From contig CAYYDG010000002.1 of the NCBI GenBank assembly GCA_964470555.1, forward strand, positions 197,159 to 261,158: DNA of 64,000 nucleotides, written 5' to 3'. Below are positions 44,728 to 53,609 of the stretch, in pieces. Both the position numbers and the translations under genes were made by a program. Positions within the stretch are counted from its first letter, which is position 1; each line of letters begins with the position of its first letter. The DNA is from RBC074 sp964470555. Lineage in GTDB: Bacteria; Acidobacteriota; Blastocatellia; RBC074. The notes under the pieces are model-generated. The model saw only the letters and a program-made list of their open reading frames with translations. It did no database searches and was not told the origin of the DNA.

Positions 44728-46356
44728 TTAGAACCCGCCGTCCATTCCGCCGCCCGGAGGCATCATCGGAGCTTTCTTGTCTTCGGGGATTTCCGAAATC
44801 AAGGCTTCGGTGGTCAGCATCAGGGCTGCGATGGAAGAAGCGTTTTGCAGCGCCGTGCGTGCAACTTTGGCCGGGTCAATGACGCCCGCCTTGACCAGGT
44901 CTTCAAAGACTTCGGTCGCGGCGTTGAAGCCAAAGTTGGCGTTCTTTTCGCCCTTGATGCGTTCGACGATGACCGCGCCTTCTTTGCCTGCGTTTTCGGC
45001 AATCTTGCGGAGCGGTTCTTCCAGAGCGCGGCGAACGATGTTGACGCCGATCTGTTCGTCTTCGTCTTCCAGTTTCAGGCTTTCCAGAGCTTTGGCTGCG
45101 CGAACCAGAGTCACGCCGCCGCCCGGAACAATGCCTTCTTCAACCGCCGCGCGAGTGGCGTGCATGGCGTCTTCGACGCGAGCTTTCTTTTCTTTCAGCT
45201 CGGTTTCAGTTGCCGCGCCGACTTTGATAACGGCAACACCGCCGACCAATTTGGCCAGACGTTCTTGCAGTTTTTCGCGGTCGTAATCGCTGGTGGTTTC
45301 TTCGATCTGACGACGGATGGTGGCAACGCGACCGCTGATGTCGGCTCCTTTGCCAGCGCCTTCGACGATGGTGGTGTTGTCTTTGTCAACGGTGACTTTC
45401 TTGGCTTTGCCCAGGTCTTCCAGTTTGACGCTTTCCAACTTGATGCCCAGGTCTTCGCTGATGACTTTGCCGCCGGTCAGGATGGCAATGTCTTCCAACA
45501 TCGCTTTGCGGCGGTCGCCGAAGCCAGGAGCCTTGACGGCGCAAACATTCAACGTGCCGCGCAGTTTGTTGACGACCAACGTCGCCAATGCTTCGCCTTC
45601 GACATCTTCAGCGATAATCAGCAACGGTTTGCCGAGTTTGGCGACTTGCTCCAACAACGGCAGCAGGTCTTTCATCGAGCTGATTTTCTTTTCGCAGAGC
45701 AGGATCACAGCGTTGTCCAACACTGCTTCCATGCGTTCGGCGTCGGTGACGAAATACGGCGACAGGTAACCGCGATCGAACTGCATTCCTTCGACGACTT
45801 CCAGCAGGGTTTCCAGCGAACGGGATTCTTCGACGGTGATGACGCCGTCTTTGCCGACTTTCTTCATCGCTTCGGCAATGATGCCGCCGATGGTGTCGTC
45901 GCCGTTGGCCGAAATCGTGCCGACCTGCGCGATGGAATCTTCGTTGACCTTTTTGGCCATCGCGCTGATCGAAGCGACAGCTTGTTCAACAGCTTTTTCG
46001 ATGCCGCGTTTCAAAGCCATAGGGTTGGCTCCGGCGGCGACGGTTTTGACGCCTTCTTTGAAAATCGCACGCGCCAGAACGGTCGCCGTGGTGGTTCCGT
46101 CACCGGCCACGTCCGAAGTTTTCGACGCAACTTCGCGCACCATCTGAGCACCCATGTTTTCCAGCGCGTCTTTCAATTCGATTTCCTTGGCGACGGTCAC
46201 ACCGTCTTTGGTGATCGTCGGCGAACCGAATTTCTTATCAATGACCACGTTGCGGCCTTTCGGGCCTAGAGTGATGGCGACTGCGTCGGCCAATTGGTTG
46301 ACGCCGCGCAAAATCGCCTGACGCGAATCTTCGCCGTGAATGACTTGTTTAGCCAT
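44728..46356 (-). CDS. groEL: 60-kDa chaperonin GroEL
   Basis: 542 residues, full length. Contains the invariant ATP site DVAGDGTTTATVLARAI, AVAITLGPKGRNVVIDKKFG, and AAVEEGIVPGGGVTLVRAAK. It ends with a short Gly/Met-rich tail (PGGGMDGGF). Forms the double-ring folding chamber that works with GroES. It lies 41 bp downstream of groES in the same operon, so the shared promoter and CIRCE-like operator upstream of groES control both. Confidence 0.98.
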   Translation of the reverse strand: MAKQVIHGEDSRQAILRGVNQLADAVAITLGPKGRNVVIDKKFGSPTITKDGVTVAKEIELKDALENMGAQMVREVASKTSDVAGDGTTTATVLARAIFKEGVKTVAAGANPMALKRGIEKAVEQAVASISAMAKKVNEDSIAQVGTISANGDDTIGGIIAEAMKKVGKDGVITVEESRSLETLLEVVEGMQFDRGYLSPYFVTDAERMEAVLDNAVILLCEKKISSMKDLLPLLEQVAKLGKPLLIIAEDVEGEALATLVVNKLRGTLNVCAVKAPGFGDRRKAMLEDIAILTGGKVISEDLGIKLESVKLEDLGKAKKVTVDKDNTTIVEGAGKGADISGRVATIRRQIEETTSDYDREKLQERLAKLVGGVAVIKVGAATETELKEKKARVEDAMHATRAAVEEGIVPGGGVTLVRAAKALESLKLEDEDEQIGVNIVRRALEEPLRKIAENAGKEGAVIVERIKGEKNANFGFNAATEVFEDLVKAGVIDPAKVARTALQNASSIAALMLTTEALISEIPEDKKAPMMPPGGGMDGGF

Positions 46357-46397
46357 AGTTGTTTCTTCCTCCCAAAAATTTTGACTAAGGTTGACGC

Positions 46398-46715
46398 TTA
46401 TTTGCCTTTGGCTTTGGCCTGGCCTTCGATCACGCCCAGAACATCGTCTTCGCGCAGAATCAGGTATTCTTCGCCATCCAGCTTGATTTCAGTTCCGGCG
46501 TATTTGCCAAACAGGACTTTGTCCCCGGCTTTGATGTCAATGGCGATGCGGGTTCCGTTGTCCAGCAATTTGCCATTGCCGACAGCGATCACTTCGCCTT
46601 CTTGCGGTTTTTCTTTGGCGGTGTCTGGGATGTACAGACCCCCACGCATTTGTTCCTGGTCTTCCACGCGACGCACGATGATGCGGTCGTTCAGCGGACG
46701 AATTGTTGTTGCCAT
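46398..46715 (-). CDS. groES: 10-kDa chaperonin GroES
   Basis: 105 residues. The AAAGGAG before the chosen ATG fixes the start; an upstream in-frame Met is less likely. The conserved strings PLNDRIIVRRVE, GGLYIPDTAKEKPQ and VLFGKYAGTEIKL (mobile loop and dome) identify GroES, the lid of the GroEL chamber. It precedes groEL by 41 bp and both belong to one heat-shock operon. Confidence 0.97.
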   Translation of the reverse strand: MATTIRPLNDRIIVRRVEDQEQMRGGLYIPDTAKEKPQEGEVIAVGNGKLLDNGTRIAIDIKAGDKVLFGKYAGTEIKLDGEEYLILREDDVLGVIEGQAKAKGK

Positions 46716-46845
46716 TCGGAAAACTCCTTTCAAATTGGTAGTTTGATGGTAAATGTAAATGAAATACGTTTGGCCTTCCCTCGTTCAGAGCGCTTAGTTG
46801 AGTGTTGTTGGCTCAACTAATGTGCAGATTTGCAGTTCAAATTTG

Positions 46846-46900
46846 CTGGCACTCTTCAAAAGGAAGTGCGAAGTATATTTAGCGACTTAAAAACTGTCAA
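46846..46900 (-). promoter_or_regulatory. groES-groEL promoter overlapping a CIRCE-like operator
   Basis: On the minus strand TTGACA (46895-46900), a 17-bp spacer and TATACT (46872-46877) form a near-consensus sigma-70 promoter about 155 bp before groES. A 9-9-9 inverted repeat (CTGGCACTC-N9-AAGTGCGAA, 46846-46872) matches the CIRCE consensus at seven of nine positions in each half and covers the predicted transcription start. CIRCE is the operator of the heat-shock repressor HrcA. Confidence 0.7.
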
Positions 46901-47047
46901 TTCCCATAATGGCCTTTGGCAAAAGAAAGAGAGCTTGAGAGGCGAAATGCTTATAAGGAAAAGAGAAAACTGCTTTGACAGCCTGAAAGCCCGTCCATAG
47001 AATGCCGTTTCATTCACAGTCCTGCTTGATCCAAGAGAACAAATTCG
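46901..47047. other. Upstream part of the divergent groES / Trm112-like intergenic region
   Basis: About 150 bp on the far side of the chaperonin promoter, leading to the Trm112-like gene. It is AT-rich and may hold a plus-strand promoter for that gene, but I do not see a clear one. AGAGAACAAATTCG before the ATG contains a weak AGAGA ribosome-binding site. No repeat or gene is seen. Confidence 0.4.
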
Positions 47048-47230
47048 ATGAACATTAATCCTGATTTTCTGGAAATCCTGCGTTGTCCGTTTTGCAAAGC
47101 CCGAGTGGAGTTGAAGGCTGACGGCAGCGGATTGAAATGCGAAACCTGTTTTCGCGTCTATCCGATTCGTGACGACATTCCGATCATGATCGTAGAGGAA
47201 GCGACCATCGAAAAAGAAGTGGAATCTTGA
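47048..47230 (+). CDS. Trm112-family (YcaR-type) zinc-ribbon protein
   Basis: 60 residues. The pattern LEILRCPFCKARVEL with a later CETCFRVYPIRDDIPIMI is the Trm112/YcaR signature: two CxxC pairs that bind zinc and the YPIRDDIPxM loop. Eukaryotic Trm112 activates methyltransferases; the bacterial short proteins are of uncertain function. The gene starts 26 bp before the glycosyltransferase gene on the same strand and may be co-transcribed with it. Confidence 0.85.
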   Translation: MNINPDFLEILRCPFCKARVELKADGSGLKCETCFRVYPIRDDIPIMIVEEATIEKEVES

Positions 47231-47255
47231 TCGCTGCGTTTGCCGTCACTTTCAA

Positions 47256-48347
47256 ATGTTTACCGATTTCTTCCAACAACTGCCAGCGAATTCCCGCGTG
47301 TTGTTCATACGGCTTCGGAACTTGGGCGAAGCTGTGTTGGACACGGCCAATCTGCGTGCCTTGAAACGATTTCGCCCGGATTTGGAAATCGTCACGTTGG
47401 TGGAAGCCATTTACACTGACCTGTACGCTGCCGATCCAGACATTTCGGCCATCGCTTTGCCGCGCAAAAATACAGACAACCGCAGCACCTTTGCGTCTCG
47501 GTTGGGAGTGATCAAGGAAATCCGCGACCGCAAATTCACCGCTGTAATCAACCTGCATGGCGGTCCGACCAGCGCGCAACTCACCTTTGCCAGCGGAGCC
47601 AGACATCGTGTCGCTCCGGCGCATTTTCGCAATGGATACGCCTACAATTTGAGAATCCCTTCGGTTGATGACATTTTGCAACAGCCGGGCATCAGCCAGC
47701 GATTGCACACGGTCGAAAACCAGTTTGCCGAATTTCAATGGCTGGGATTGCCGGGCGCACAAGCTGCGCCGACTCATCTGCACGTTGCGCCAGCGATGCA
47801 GGAATCCGCGCAAGCGAAGCTGGCTGCTGCTGATGTGGATGTCGCCCAGCCGTATGCCGTTTTGGCTCCGACCAACGAGTTTTATACCAAACGATGGATG
47901 CCGGAACGCTTTGCCGAAATCGCCGATGCATTGATCCGTCGAGGTTTGCAAATCGTGATGACCGGAGCGCCGACTGAAGAGCAGCGAGTGCAATTACAGG
48001 CCGTTCAGAAAGCGACCAAACAGAAACCGGCCAGTTTGAGTTCGCTGAGCATTGGCGAACTGGTCGCTGTCATTGCCGGAGCAAAGCTCTTTGTCGGCAA
48101 TGACAGCGGCCCTGCTCATATTGCCGCGGCGGTGAAAACTCCGCTGGTGGTGTTGTTCGGGCCGGCGAGTTCCGTTCGCTGGCGACCGTGGCGAGCGCCT
48201 TCGGAACTGGTGCAGAACGATTTTGCCTGCAATCCGTGTTCGATGTACAAGTGCGAAGCGTTCGACGAACCGGAATGTATACGTTCCATCACTGTGGAGC
48301 AGGTGGCGAGAGCGATTGATACAGTCTTGGGAGGAAACTCAAGCTGA
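47256..48347 (+). CDS. Family 9 glycosyltransferase (heptosyltransferase-like)
   Basis: 363 residues with the GT9 pattern: RVLFIRLRNLGEAVLDTANL near the start, LAPTNEFYTKRWMPERFAEI, IVMTGAPTEEQRV and FVGNDSGPAHIAAAVKTPLV. The nucleotide-sugar site GNDSGPAHIAAA is diagnostic. These enzymes add heptose or related sugars to lipopolysaccharide core and work at the inner face of the membrane. The sugar cannot be determined. It follows the Trm112-like gene at 26 bp and precedes the dehydrogenase gene. Confidence 0.88.
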   Translation: MFTDFFQQLPANSRVLFIRLRNLGEAVLDTANLRALKRFRPDLEIVTLVEAIYTDLYAADPDISAIALPRKNTDNRSTFASRLGVIKEIRDRKFTAVINLHGGPTSAQLTFASGARHRVAPAHFRNGYAYNLRIPSVDDILQQPGISQRLHTVENQFAEFQWLGLPGAQAAPTHLHVAPAMQESAQAKLAAADVDVAQPYAVLAPTNEFYTKRWMPERFAEIADALIRRGLQIVMTGAPTEEQRVQLQAVQKATKQKPASLSSLSIGELVAVIAGAKLFVGNDSGPAHIAAAVKTPLVVLFGPASSVRWRPWRAPSELVQNDFACNPCSMYKCEAFDEPECIRSITVEQVARAIDTVLGGNSS

Positions 48348-48370
48348 TTTAACGGAGGAGGAATTAAGGT

Positions 48371-49555
48371 ATGAGAGCATTGAAGAAAAACAGACTGGAA
48401 GAAGACGGGTTGCAATACGTCGAAAATGCGCCGGAACCGCCACTGCATCCGGCAGAGGTCAAGGTGCGTGTTTTGGCCGCAGGCATTTGCGGCACCGATT
48501 TTGGCATTTACCACTCTTCGACGAGAAAAGGCATTCGGGACGAAATGCTTCGTCACCTCGGTGGAGATTCCGCCGGGTATCAGCCATTGGTTATTGGCCA
48601 TGAATTTTGCGGCGAGGTCGTCGAAATTGGGGCAGGCGTTCCCAAGGCATTGGTCAGCATTGGCGATTACGTCACCAGCGAAATGCACATCGCTTGTGGG
48701 TATTGCCACCAGTGCATGACCGGGCGCAAGCATGTTTGCCAGAACGTCAAGATCAAAGGCGTGCATCTGGATGGAACCTTTGCCGAATACGTCTGCGTGC
48801 CGTTTGAAAACCTGATCAATCTGGAACGGTTCGGCGGCAGGCAGATGATCCCGCCTCGATTTGGCGCGTTTCTGGATGCGTTGGGGAACGCCGTTCACAC
48901 AGTGATGGAAGGTGACGTTTCCGGCAAAACTGTCGCCGTCCTGGGGTGCGGAACTCAGGGGATGATGGCGACTGCCGTTGCACGGGCGCTGGGCGCAACC
49001 AGGATTTACGTGACGGACTTTTCAGTGGCGACCAGCGGGATTGATTCCAACCATCTGGCTAGACGGTTTGAAATCGTGCGCGAGATGGGCGCGGATTTCT
49101 GTTTCGATACCAACGAAACCAATGCACCGGGACAACGACAGGAACTCTTTGATCGCATCAGCCACGAACACGGCGGAGGCGTGGATGTCGTGTTGGAAAT
49201 GAGCGGTTCAGCCGCCGCGTATGACGACGCTGGAAAGTTGGTCAAAAACGGTGGCCAGATCATGCTGCTCGGAATTCCGTCAAAGCCATTACCGGCGTTC
49301 GATATTGGAAATTCCGTGATCTGGAAAGGCGTGACCATGCGCGGCATTTTCGGCCGTCGAATGTTCGACACCTGGTACACGATGCTGGATTTGCTGGCTG
49401 CGGATAAGTCGGGTCTGAAAGCCAAGCTGGAAAAGATCATTTCTCGTCAACCGATCATGCTGGATAACTTCGAGAGAGGATTTCAGTTGGTGCGAACACA
49501 GGAAGCCGTCAAAGTTCTGTTGGCGCCCGACACGAATTTCAACCTGGAGGCGTAA
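48371..49555 (+). CDS. Zinc-dependent threonine-3-dehydrogenase-like alcohol dehydrogenase
   Basis: 394 residues of the MDR family. Catalytic zinc ligands are seen in AGICGTDFGIYH and GHEFCGEVVEIG; a structural zinc cluster of four Cys is present in CGYCHQCMTGRKHVCQ. The NAD-binding Rossmann is TVAVLGCGTQGMMATAVARA. The next gene, which starts at the base after this stop, encodes a KBL-type alpha-oxoamine synthase, so threonine oxidation to 2-amino-3-ketobutyrate is the likely reaction. Other secondary alcohol or polyol substrates are possible. GGAGGAATTAAGG before the ATG is a good ribosome-binding site. Confidence 0.85.
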   Translation: MRALKKNRLEEDGLQYVENAPEPPLHPAEVKVRVLAAGICGTDFGIYHSSTRKGIRDEMLRHLGGDSAGYQPLVIGHEFCGEVVEIGAGVPKALVSIGDYVTSEMHIACGYCHQCMTGRKHVCQNVKIKGVHLDGTFAEYVCVPFENLINLERFGGRQMIPPRFGAFLDALGNAVHTVMEGDVSGKTVAVLGCGTQGMMATAVARALGATRIYVTDFSVATSGIDSNHLARRFEIVREMGADFCFDTNETNAPGQRQELFDRISHEHGGGVDVVLEMSGSAAAYDDAGKLVKNGGQIMLLGIPSKPLPAFDIGNSVIWKGVTMRGIFGRRMFDTWYTMLDLLAADKSGLKAKLEKIISRQPIMLDNFERGFQLVRTQEAVKVLLAPDTNFNLEA

Positions 49556-50788
49556 ATGAATCCAACCGAACTTTATTCCACGTTGCAGAGCGAACTTGAT
49601 CAGTTTGAAGCTGCCAAAACGTACAAATACGAAGTCCCGCTGGAAAGCGAGCAGGGCGGACGCGTTCGCGTCAAAGGCCGTGACGCCGTCATGCTGGCTT
49701 CGAACAATTACCTGGGATTGGCCAATCATCCAAAGATCAAGCAAGCAGCGCATAGCGGATTGGACGAATGGGGGTTCGGCATGTCGTCAGTGCGTTTTTT
49801 GTGCGGAACTGAACCGATCCATCTGGAACTGGAAGAACGCATCGCGCGCTTTGTCGGTTGTGAAGCAGCCATTCTGCATTCGTCATGCTTTGCCGCCAAC
49901 GAAGCCTTTTTCACCGCTCTTTACGCCAACGATTTTGGGCAAAGCGAATTCGAAGACGTCATTTACAGCGATCAATACAACCACGCCAGCATCATTGACG
50001 GTGTCAGGTTATGCCGCGCAGTCGCCAAACAAACCGCGTCGAAACTTTATCGCAACCGGGACTTCGCTCATCTGCGCCAGATGCTCGAAGAAGATCGCGC
50101 CAAAAATTACCGCATCAAAGTCATTGCCACTGACGGCGTGTTTTCGATGGAAGGCCATCTGGCTCCATTGCCGGAACTGGTCGCGTTGGCGCGCGAATTC
50201 GGCGCATTGCTGTTTGTGGATGAATCGCACGCCTCTGGAGTGTTGGGCAACACCGGGCGAGGCACGCCGGAAGAGCTTGGCGTTCACGGGCAGATTGACG
50301 TTGTCACCGGTACTTTTGGCAAAGCTTTGGGCGGAGCTTCGGGCGGATTCATTGCCGGGCGACGCGAGTTGATTGAATTTCTGCGCCAGAAATCACGGCC
50401 TTACACATTTTCCAACACCGTGCCGCCTGCGGTGGTGACGGCTTCGATTGCCGCGTTGGATTTGATCGAAACCGATCCGGGCATCGTCACGCAGCTTCAC
50501 GAAAACACTGCGTATTTCCGGCGCGAAATTGTGAACGCGGGATTTCGCATTCTGGAAGGCACGCATCCCATCGTCCCTGTGATGCTGGGCGAAGCCGCCA
50601 TCGCTCAGGACATGAGCCGCGAATTGCTGGACGAAGGCGTTTACATCAAAGGGCTTTGGTATCCGGTGGTGCCGAAAGGCGAAGCACGGTTGCGCGCCCA
50701 GATTTCCGCCGCCCACACGCGACAGGATTTGGATCAATCCATAGAGGCTTTCAAGAAGGTCGGCAAACGATTGGGAGTTCTTTCGTAA
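49556..50788 (+). CDS. kbl: Glycine C-acetyltransferase / KBL-type alpha-oxoamine synthase
   Basis: 410 residues of the alpha-oxoamine synthase family. ASNNYLGLANHPKIKQAAH, LLFVDESHASGVLGNTGRG and the PLP lysine in VTGTFGKALGGASGGFIAG are diagnostic. Glycine C-acetyltransferase cleaves 2-amino-3-ketobutyrate to glycine and acetyl-CoA, the second step of threonine degradation; related enzymes make 7-keto-8-aminopelargonate or sphinganine precursors. It follows the threonine dehydrogenase-like gene with no spacing at all (TAA then ATG), so I favour the threonine role; a sphingolipid role cannot be excluded. Confidence 0.85.
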   Translation: MNPTELYSTLQSELDQFEAAKTYKYEVPLESEQGGRVRVKGRDAVMLASNNYLGLANHPKIKQAAHSGLDEWGFGMSSVRFLCGTEPIHLELEERIARFVGCEAAILHSSCFAANEAFFTALYANDFGQSEFEDVIYSDQYNHASIIDGVRLCRAVAKQTASKLYRNRDFAHLRQMLEEDRAKNYRIKVIATDGVFSMEGHLAPLPELVALAREFGALLFVDESHASGVLGNTGRGTPEELGVHGQIDVVTGTFGKALGGASGGFIAGRRELIEFLRQKSRPYTFSNTVPPAVVTASIAALDLIETDPGIVTQLHENTAYFRREIVNAGFRILEGTHPIVPVMLGEAAIAQDMSRELLDEGVYIKGLWYPVVPKGEARLRAQISAAHTRQDLDQSIEAFKKVGKRLGVLS

Positions 50789-50810
50789 TTTTACAGACAG
50801 GAAATTATCA

Positions 50811-51617
50811 ATGCGTAAGTTCATCTTTGTGTTTTCAATCTGCGCTTTGTTTATCGCTGCTTTCTTTTTTGGTTTTCAGGCATCGGTTGTTCGTTCTGCT
50901 GCGCCTGACGCACGTCAGATCATGGAGATGGTTTACAAACAGGACACGAGCCGCGACACGACCTGGCGCGCGCGCATGGACGTGTCTGACAAGAAAGGAA
51001 CCGTGCGCAGCAAGAAATTTATCTTTCGCAAGCTTGGCGGATTGGGCAACAGCAAAACGCTCATTCGTTTCACTGAACCGGCGGAAGTTCGCGGCGTAGG
51101 ATTGCTTTCCATCAACCAGGGCGGGCAAGCCGACCGGCAATGGTTGTATACGCCAGCGATTCAGCGCGTGCGCCGCATCGCTGCTCAGGAACGCCGCCAG
51201 CGATTCATCGGCACGGATTTCACCAACGAAGACATGGCCGAGCGCGTGTTGGACGATTACACGTACAAGATGCTCAGCGAAGGCGAAGTCGTGGACGGGC
51301 GCAAAACTTACAAGATCGAAGGCCGTCCGGTTTCCGCCGACAAATCGCAATATGCTTACGTTTACATCTGGGTTCCGGTGGATGTGCCCTATTCGGTGCT
51401 GGTGGAAATGTACGACAAAAACGGCCAGCGGTTGCGCGTTTTGAAAGCCAGTGATCTGGTGAAGATTTCCAACATCTGGGTCGCCAAACGAATCGAGATG
51501 AGTTCGCCGACCGAAGGAACAAAAACCGTGCTGTTGGTGGACGACATCAAGTTCAACACTGGTTTGAAAGAAGACCTGTTCACGCAACAGGCGCTGGAAA
51601 AACCAGACGTGTTTTAA
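50811..51617 (+). CDS. LolA-like outer-membrane lipoprotein-sorting protein
   Basis: 268 residues with signal peptide (FIFVFSICALFIAAFFFGFQ). The body is a half-barrel with alternating strands (TWRARMDVSDKKGTVRSKK and so on) and a long region of the LolA/MucB fold, typical of proteins annotated as outer-membrane lipoprotein-sorting proteins (COG2834). KTLIRFTEPAEVRGVGLLS and RQWLYTPAIQRVRRI are family strings. It may carry lipoproteins or lipids through the periplasm; the exact cargo is unknown. Its function is only loosely related to neighbours. Confidence 0.85.
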   Translation: MRKFIFVFSICALFIAAFFFGFQASVVRSAAPDARQIMEMVYKQDTSRDTTWRARMDVSDKKGTVRSKKFIFRKLGGLGNSKTLIRFTEPAEVRGVGLLSINQGGQADRQWLYTPAIQRVRRIAAQERRQRFIGTDFTNEDMAERVLDDYTYKMLSEGEVVDGRKTYKIEGRPVSADKSQYAYVYIWVPVDVPYSVLVEMYDKNGQRLRVLKASDLVKISNIWVAKRIEMSSPTEGTKTVLLVDDIKFNTGLKEDLFTQQALEKPDVF

Positions 51618-51649
51618 GTCTTGTTGTTCTGTAAAGAGGGCATTGCGTC

Positions 51650-51862
51650 GTGAAAATCGCTCTGGTTTCGTTGTTGGTCGGGGTGGCTGGGTATGTTGTC
51701 GGAGTTGTTCTGGGAATGCTGCTGGTCAACCTCTTTTCTTCCAACACGCACGACAAATCCCTGGAAGCCGCGATGACATCGTTTTTCGTTTATGGCCCGT
51801 TGGCCGCGGTGCTGTCGTTTATTGTGACTCTTGTTTATCTGCTGAGCCGCCGCGGCAGGTAA
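51650..51862 (+). CDS. Small two-segment membrane protein
   Basis: 70 residues with two predicted membrane helices (IALVSLLVGVAGYVVGVVLG and ALVYGPLA-type segment FVYGPLAAVLSFIVTLVYLL), joined by a polar loop and ending in RRGR. No family is recognised. GTG is the start, with AAAGAGGG about ten bases upstream. It lies between the LolA-like and dioxygenase genes on the same strand and may belong to the same transcript. Confidence 0.65.
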   Translation: MKIALVSLLVGVAGYVVGVVLGMLLVNLFSSNTHDKSLEAAMTSFFVYGPLAAVLSFIVTLVYLLSRRGR

Positions 51863-51887
51863 CCCTTACGATCAAACTTTCATTGTT

Positions 51888-52748
51888 ATGCCAGTTCCGA
51901 ATCAAATCAGTTTTGACACTGAGGTCAAACCACACGCGGCAGATCTCTATGATTACGCTTCCATTGCCGAGACAATTGAGGGCTTCGATTCGATAACCGA
52001 AGCCGACATTGCTCGTTATCACGAACAAGGCTTCATCGCTGTGCGCAATGCGTTTTCGCCCGCCGAAGTTCAATCAGGGCTGGACGGGGTGGCCGAATTG
52101 ATCGCCGGGCGAAATCCCGAATTTCAAAACATTCAATTCACCGCCGAAGTCCGCGACCGGCTGGAAAGCCTGAGCTTTGAAGAGCGAATGGATTCGGTGC
52201 GCCGGTTGCTGTATTTCGTGGATTACGAACCGCGCACCAAAGCCATTGCCAATCACCCGAAGCTGTTGTCGCTGGTCAGTCGTTTGCTCGAATCCGAAGC
52301 GACGATGTTTCAAGACATGGCTTTGATCAAACCGCCGAATGGCCGTGAAAAACCCTGGCATCAGGATCATGCCTACTTCGAACTGACGCCGGAAACTCGC
52401 GTCGTTGGCGTCTGGATCGCTCTTGACGCTGCCGGAATTGAAAACGGTTGCATGCGCGTCATGCCTGGCTGGCATCGCGGCAGAAAGTTCTGGCACTTCC
52501 AGATTCGGGATTTGCAGATTTGCGATTCTGAAATGGAAGGTTTGCAAGCCCATCGCGTCGCCGTGCCGTTGGAACCGGGCGGCTGTCTGATTTTCGACAG
52601 CTACATTCCGCACGGCACGCCCAGCAATTTCACTTCGTCGCGCCGCCGAGCTTTGCAGTTTCATTACAAACCGGTCAGCGCGCAAACAATCACCGCCGAA
52701 GAGCGCGTTGCTTTCTGGGGCGGCGAAGCCAACAACATTGCCTGCTAA
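51888..52748 (+). CDS. Phytanoyl-CoA dioxygenase-family Fe(II)/2-oxoglutarate oxygenase
   Basis: 286 residues. The non-haem iron facial triad is visible: the HxD of KPWHQDHAYFEL and the distal His in IPHGTPSN, with a following Arg in SSRRRALQFHY that should bind 2-oxoglutarate. The family hydroxylates small carbon chains or natural products. The substrate is unknown. No signal peptide is seen. The next gene, 41 bp downstream, is a sugar-phosphate isomerase/epimerase, suggesting the pair handle a common small molecule (inference). Confidence 0.85.
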   Translation: MPVPNQISFDTEVKPHAADLYDYASIAETIEGFDSITEADIARYHEQGFIAVRNAFSPAEVQSGLDGVAELIAGRNPEFQNIQFTAEVRDRLESLSFEERMDSVRRLLYFVDYEPRTKAIANHPKLLSLVSRLLESEATMFQDMALIKPPNGREKPWHQDHAYFELTPETRVVGVWIALDAAGIENGCMRVMPGWHRGRKFWHFQIRDLQICDSEMEGLQAHRVAVPLEPGGCLIFDSYIPHGTPSNFTSSRRRALQFHYKPVSAQTITAEERVAFWGGEANNIAC

Positions 52749-52789
52749 AGTGTCAGTCCCCCGACTGTGAAGAAGGGGATCGAAATCTT

Positions 52790-53605
52790 ATGAAGCTGAA
52801 ACTCGTCAAAAGTCTCTGGGGAATGGAAGGCACGCTGGCCGAAAAAGTCCGCCGCATTGCCGAAGCCGGATACGTCGCCGTCGAAGCGCAAGTCCCTGCC
52901 GAAGATCAATTGCCCGAATTTCTCAGCTTGTTGAAAACGCACAATCTGGAATTCGTGGCGATGGTCATAACCGACGGAGCGACGGCAGCCGATCATTTCA
53001 CGTCGTTTCGCGCAAAGATTGAAAAAGCGCGCAGCTTGGAACCATTGCAAATCACCGTTCACGGCGGAAAAGATTGGTGGCCGTTTGAATTGCAGAAAGA
53101 ATTTTTCGCTGAAGCTTTGGAGATCGAACGCCGCATAGGCTTGCCGGTCAATCACGAAACTCATCGTGGTCGTCCGATGTTTACGCCGGCAGCGACGGCT
53201 CGATTGCTGGTGGAATTTCCTGAGCTTCACATCAACGCCGACTTCAGTCATTTCGCCAACGTCTGCGAAAGCCTGTTGGAAGATCAAAAAGAAGCGATGG
53301 CGTTGTGCATTTCACGCGCGCGGCATTTGCACGGGCGCATCGGTCACGAAGAAGGCCCGCAGGTTAACGATCCGCGCGCACCGGAATGGGCTGCTCAAGT
53401 CGCCGCTCACTTCGGCTGGTGGGATGAAATCGTTCGCACGCGATTGGTTGCCGGGGCCGAATACTTCACCTTCAACCCGGAATTCGGGCCGCCGACTTAC
53501 ATGCCTACGCTGCCGCACACGCGCCAGCCGGTGTCGGACTTGTGGGAGATTTGTTTGTGGACGGCCCAACAATTTGAGCGCCGCTACAACGAATTGGTCC
53601 TTTAG
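52790..53605 (+). CDS. Sugar phosphate isomerase/epimerase family protein (TIM barrel)
   Basis: 271 residues without signal peptide. The TIM-barrel pattern is KLKLVKSLWGMEGTLAEK at strand 1, then GYVAVEAQVPAEDQ, then ITVHGGKDWW, GLPVNHETHRGRPMFT and LHINADFSHFANVCE with metal-ligand acids and His. It belongs to the AP-endonuclease-2-like xylose isomerase superfamily. No substrate can be named. It is convergent with the F420-type reductase gene (5 bp between stops). Confidence 0.82.
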   Translation: MKLKLVKSLWGMEGTLAEKVRRIAEAGYVAVEAQVPAEDQLPEFLSLLKTHNLEFVAMVITDGATAADHFTSFRAKIEKARSLEPLQITVHGGKDWWPFELQKEFFAEALEIERRIGLPVNHETHRGRPMFTPAATARLLVEFPELHINADFSHFANVCESLLEDQKEAMALCISRARHLHGRIGHEEGPQVNDPRAPEWAAQVAAHFGWWDEIVRTRLVAGAEYFTFNPEFGPPTYMPTLPHTRQPVSDLWEICLWTAQQFERRYNELVL

Positions 53606-53609
53606 CAAT

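Noticed and set aside
44845..46269. A 474-residue plus-strand open frame opposite groEL
   Set aside because: Phe/Asp-rich antisense shadow, as is common opposite groEL; no ribosome-binding site or family.
49556..50788. Serine palmitoyltransferase for sphingolipid synthesis
   Set aside because: Possible for this family, but the zero-spacing pairing with a threonine dehydrogenase-like gene favours glycine C-acetyltransferase.
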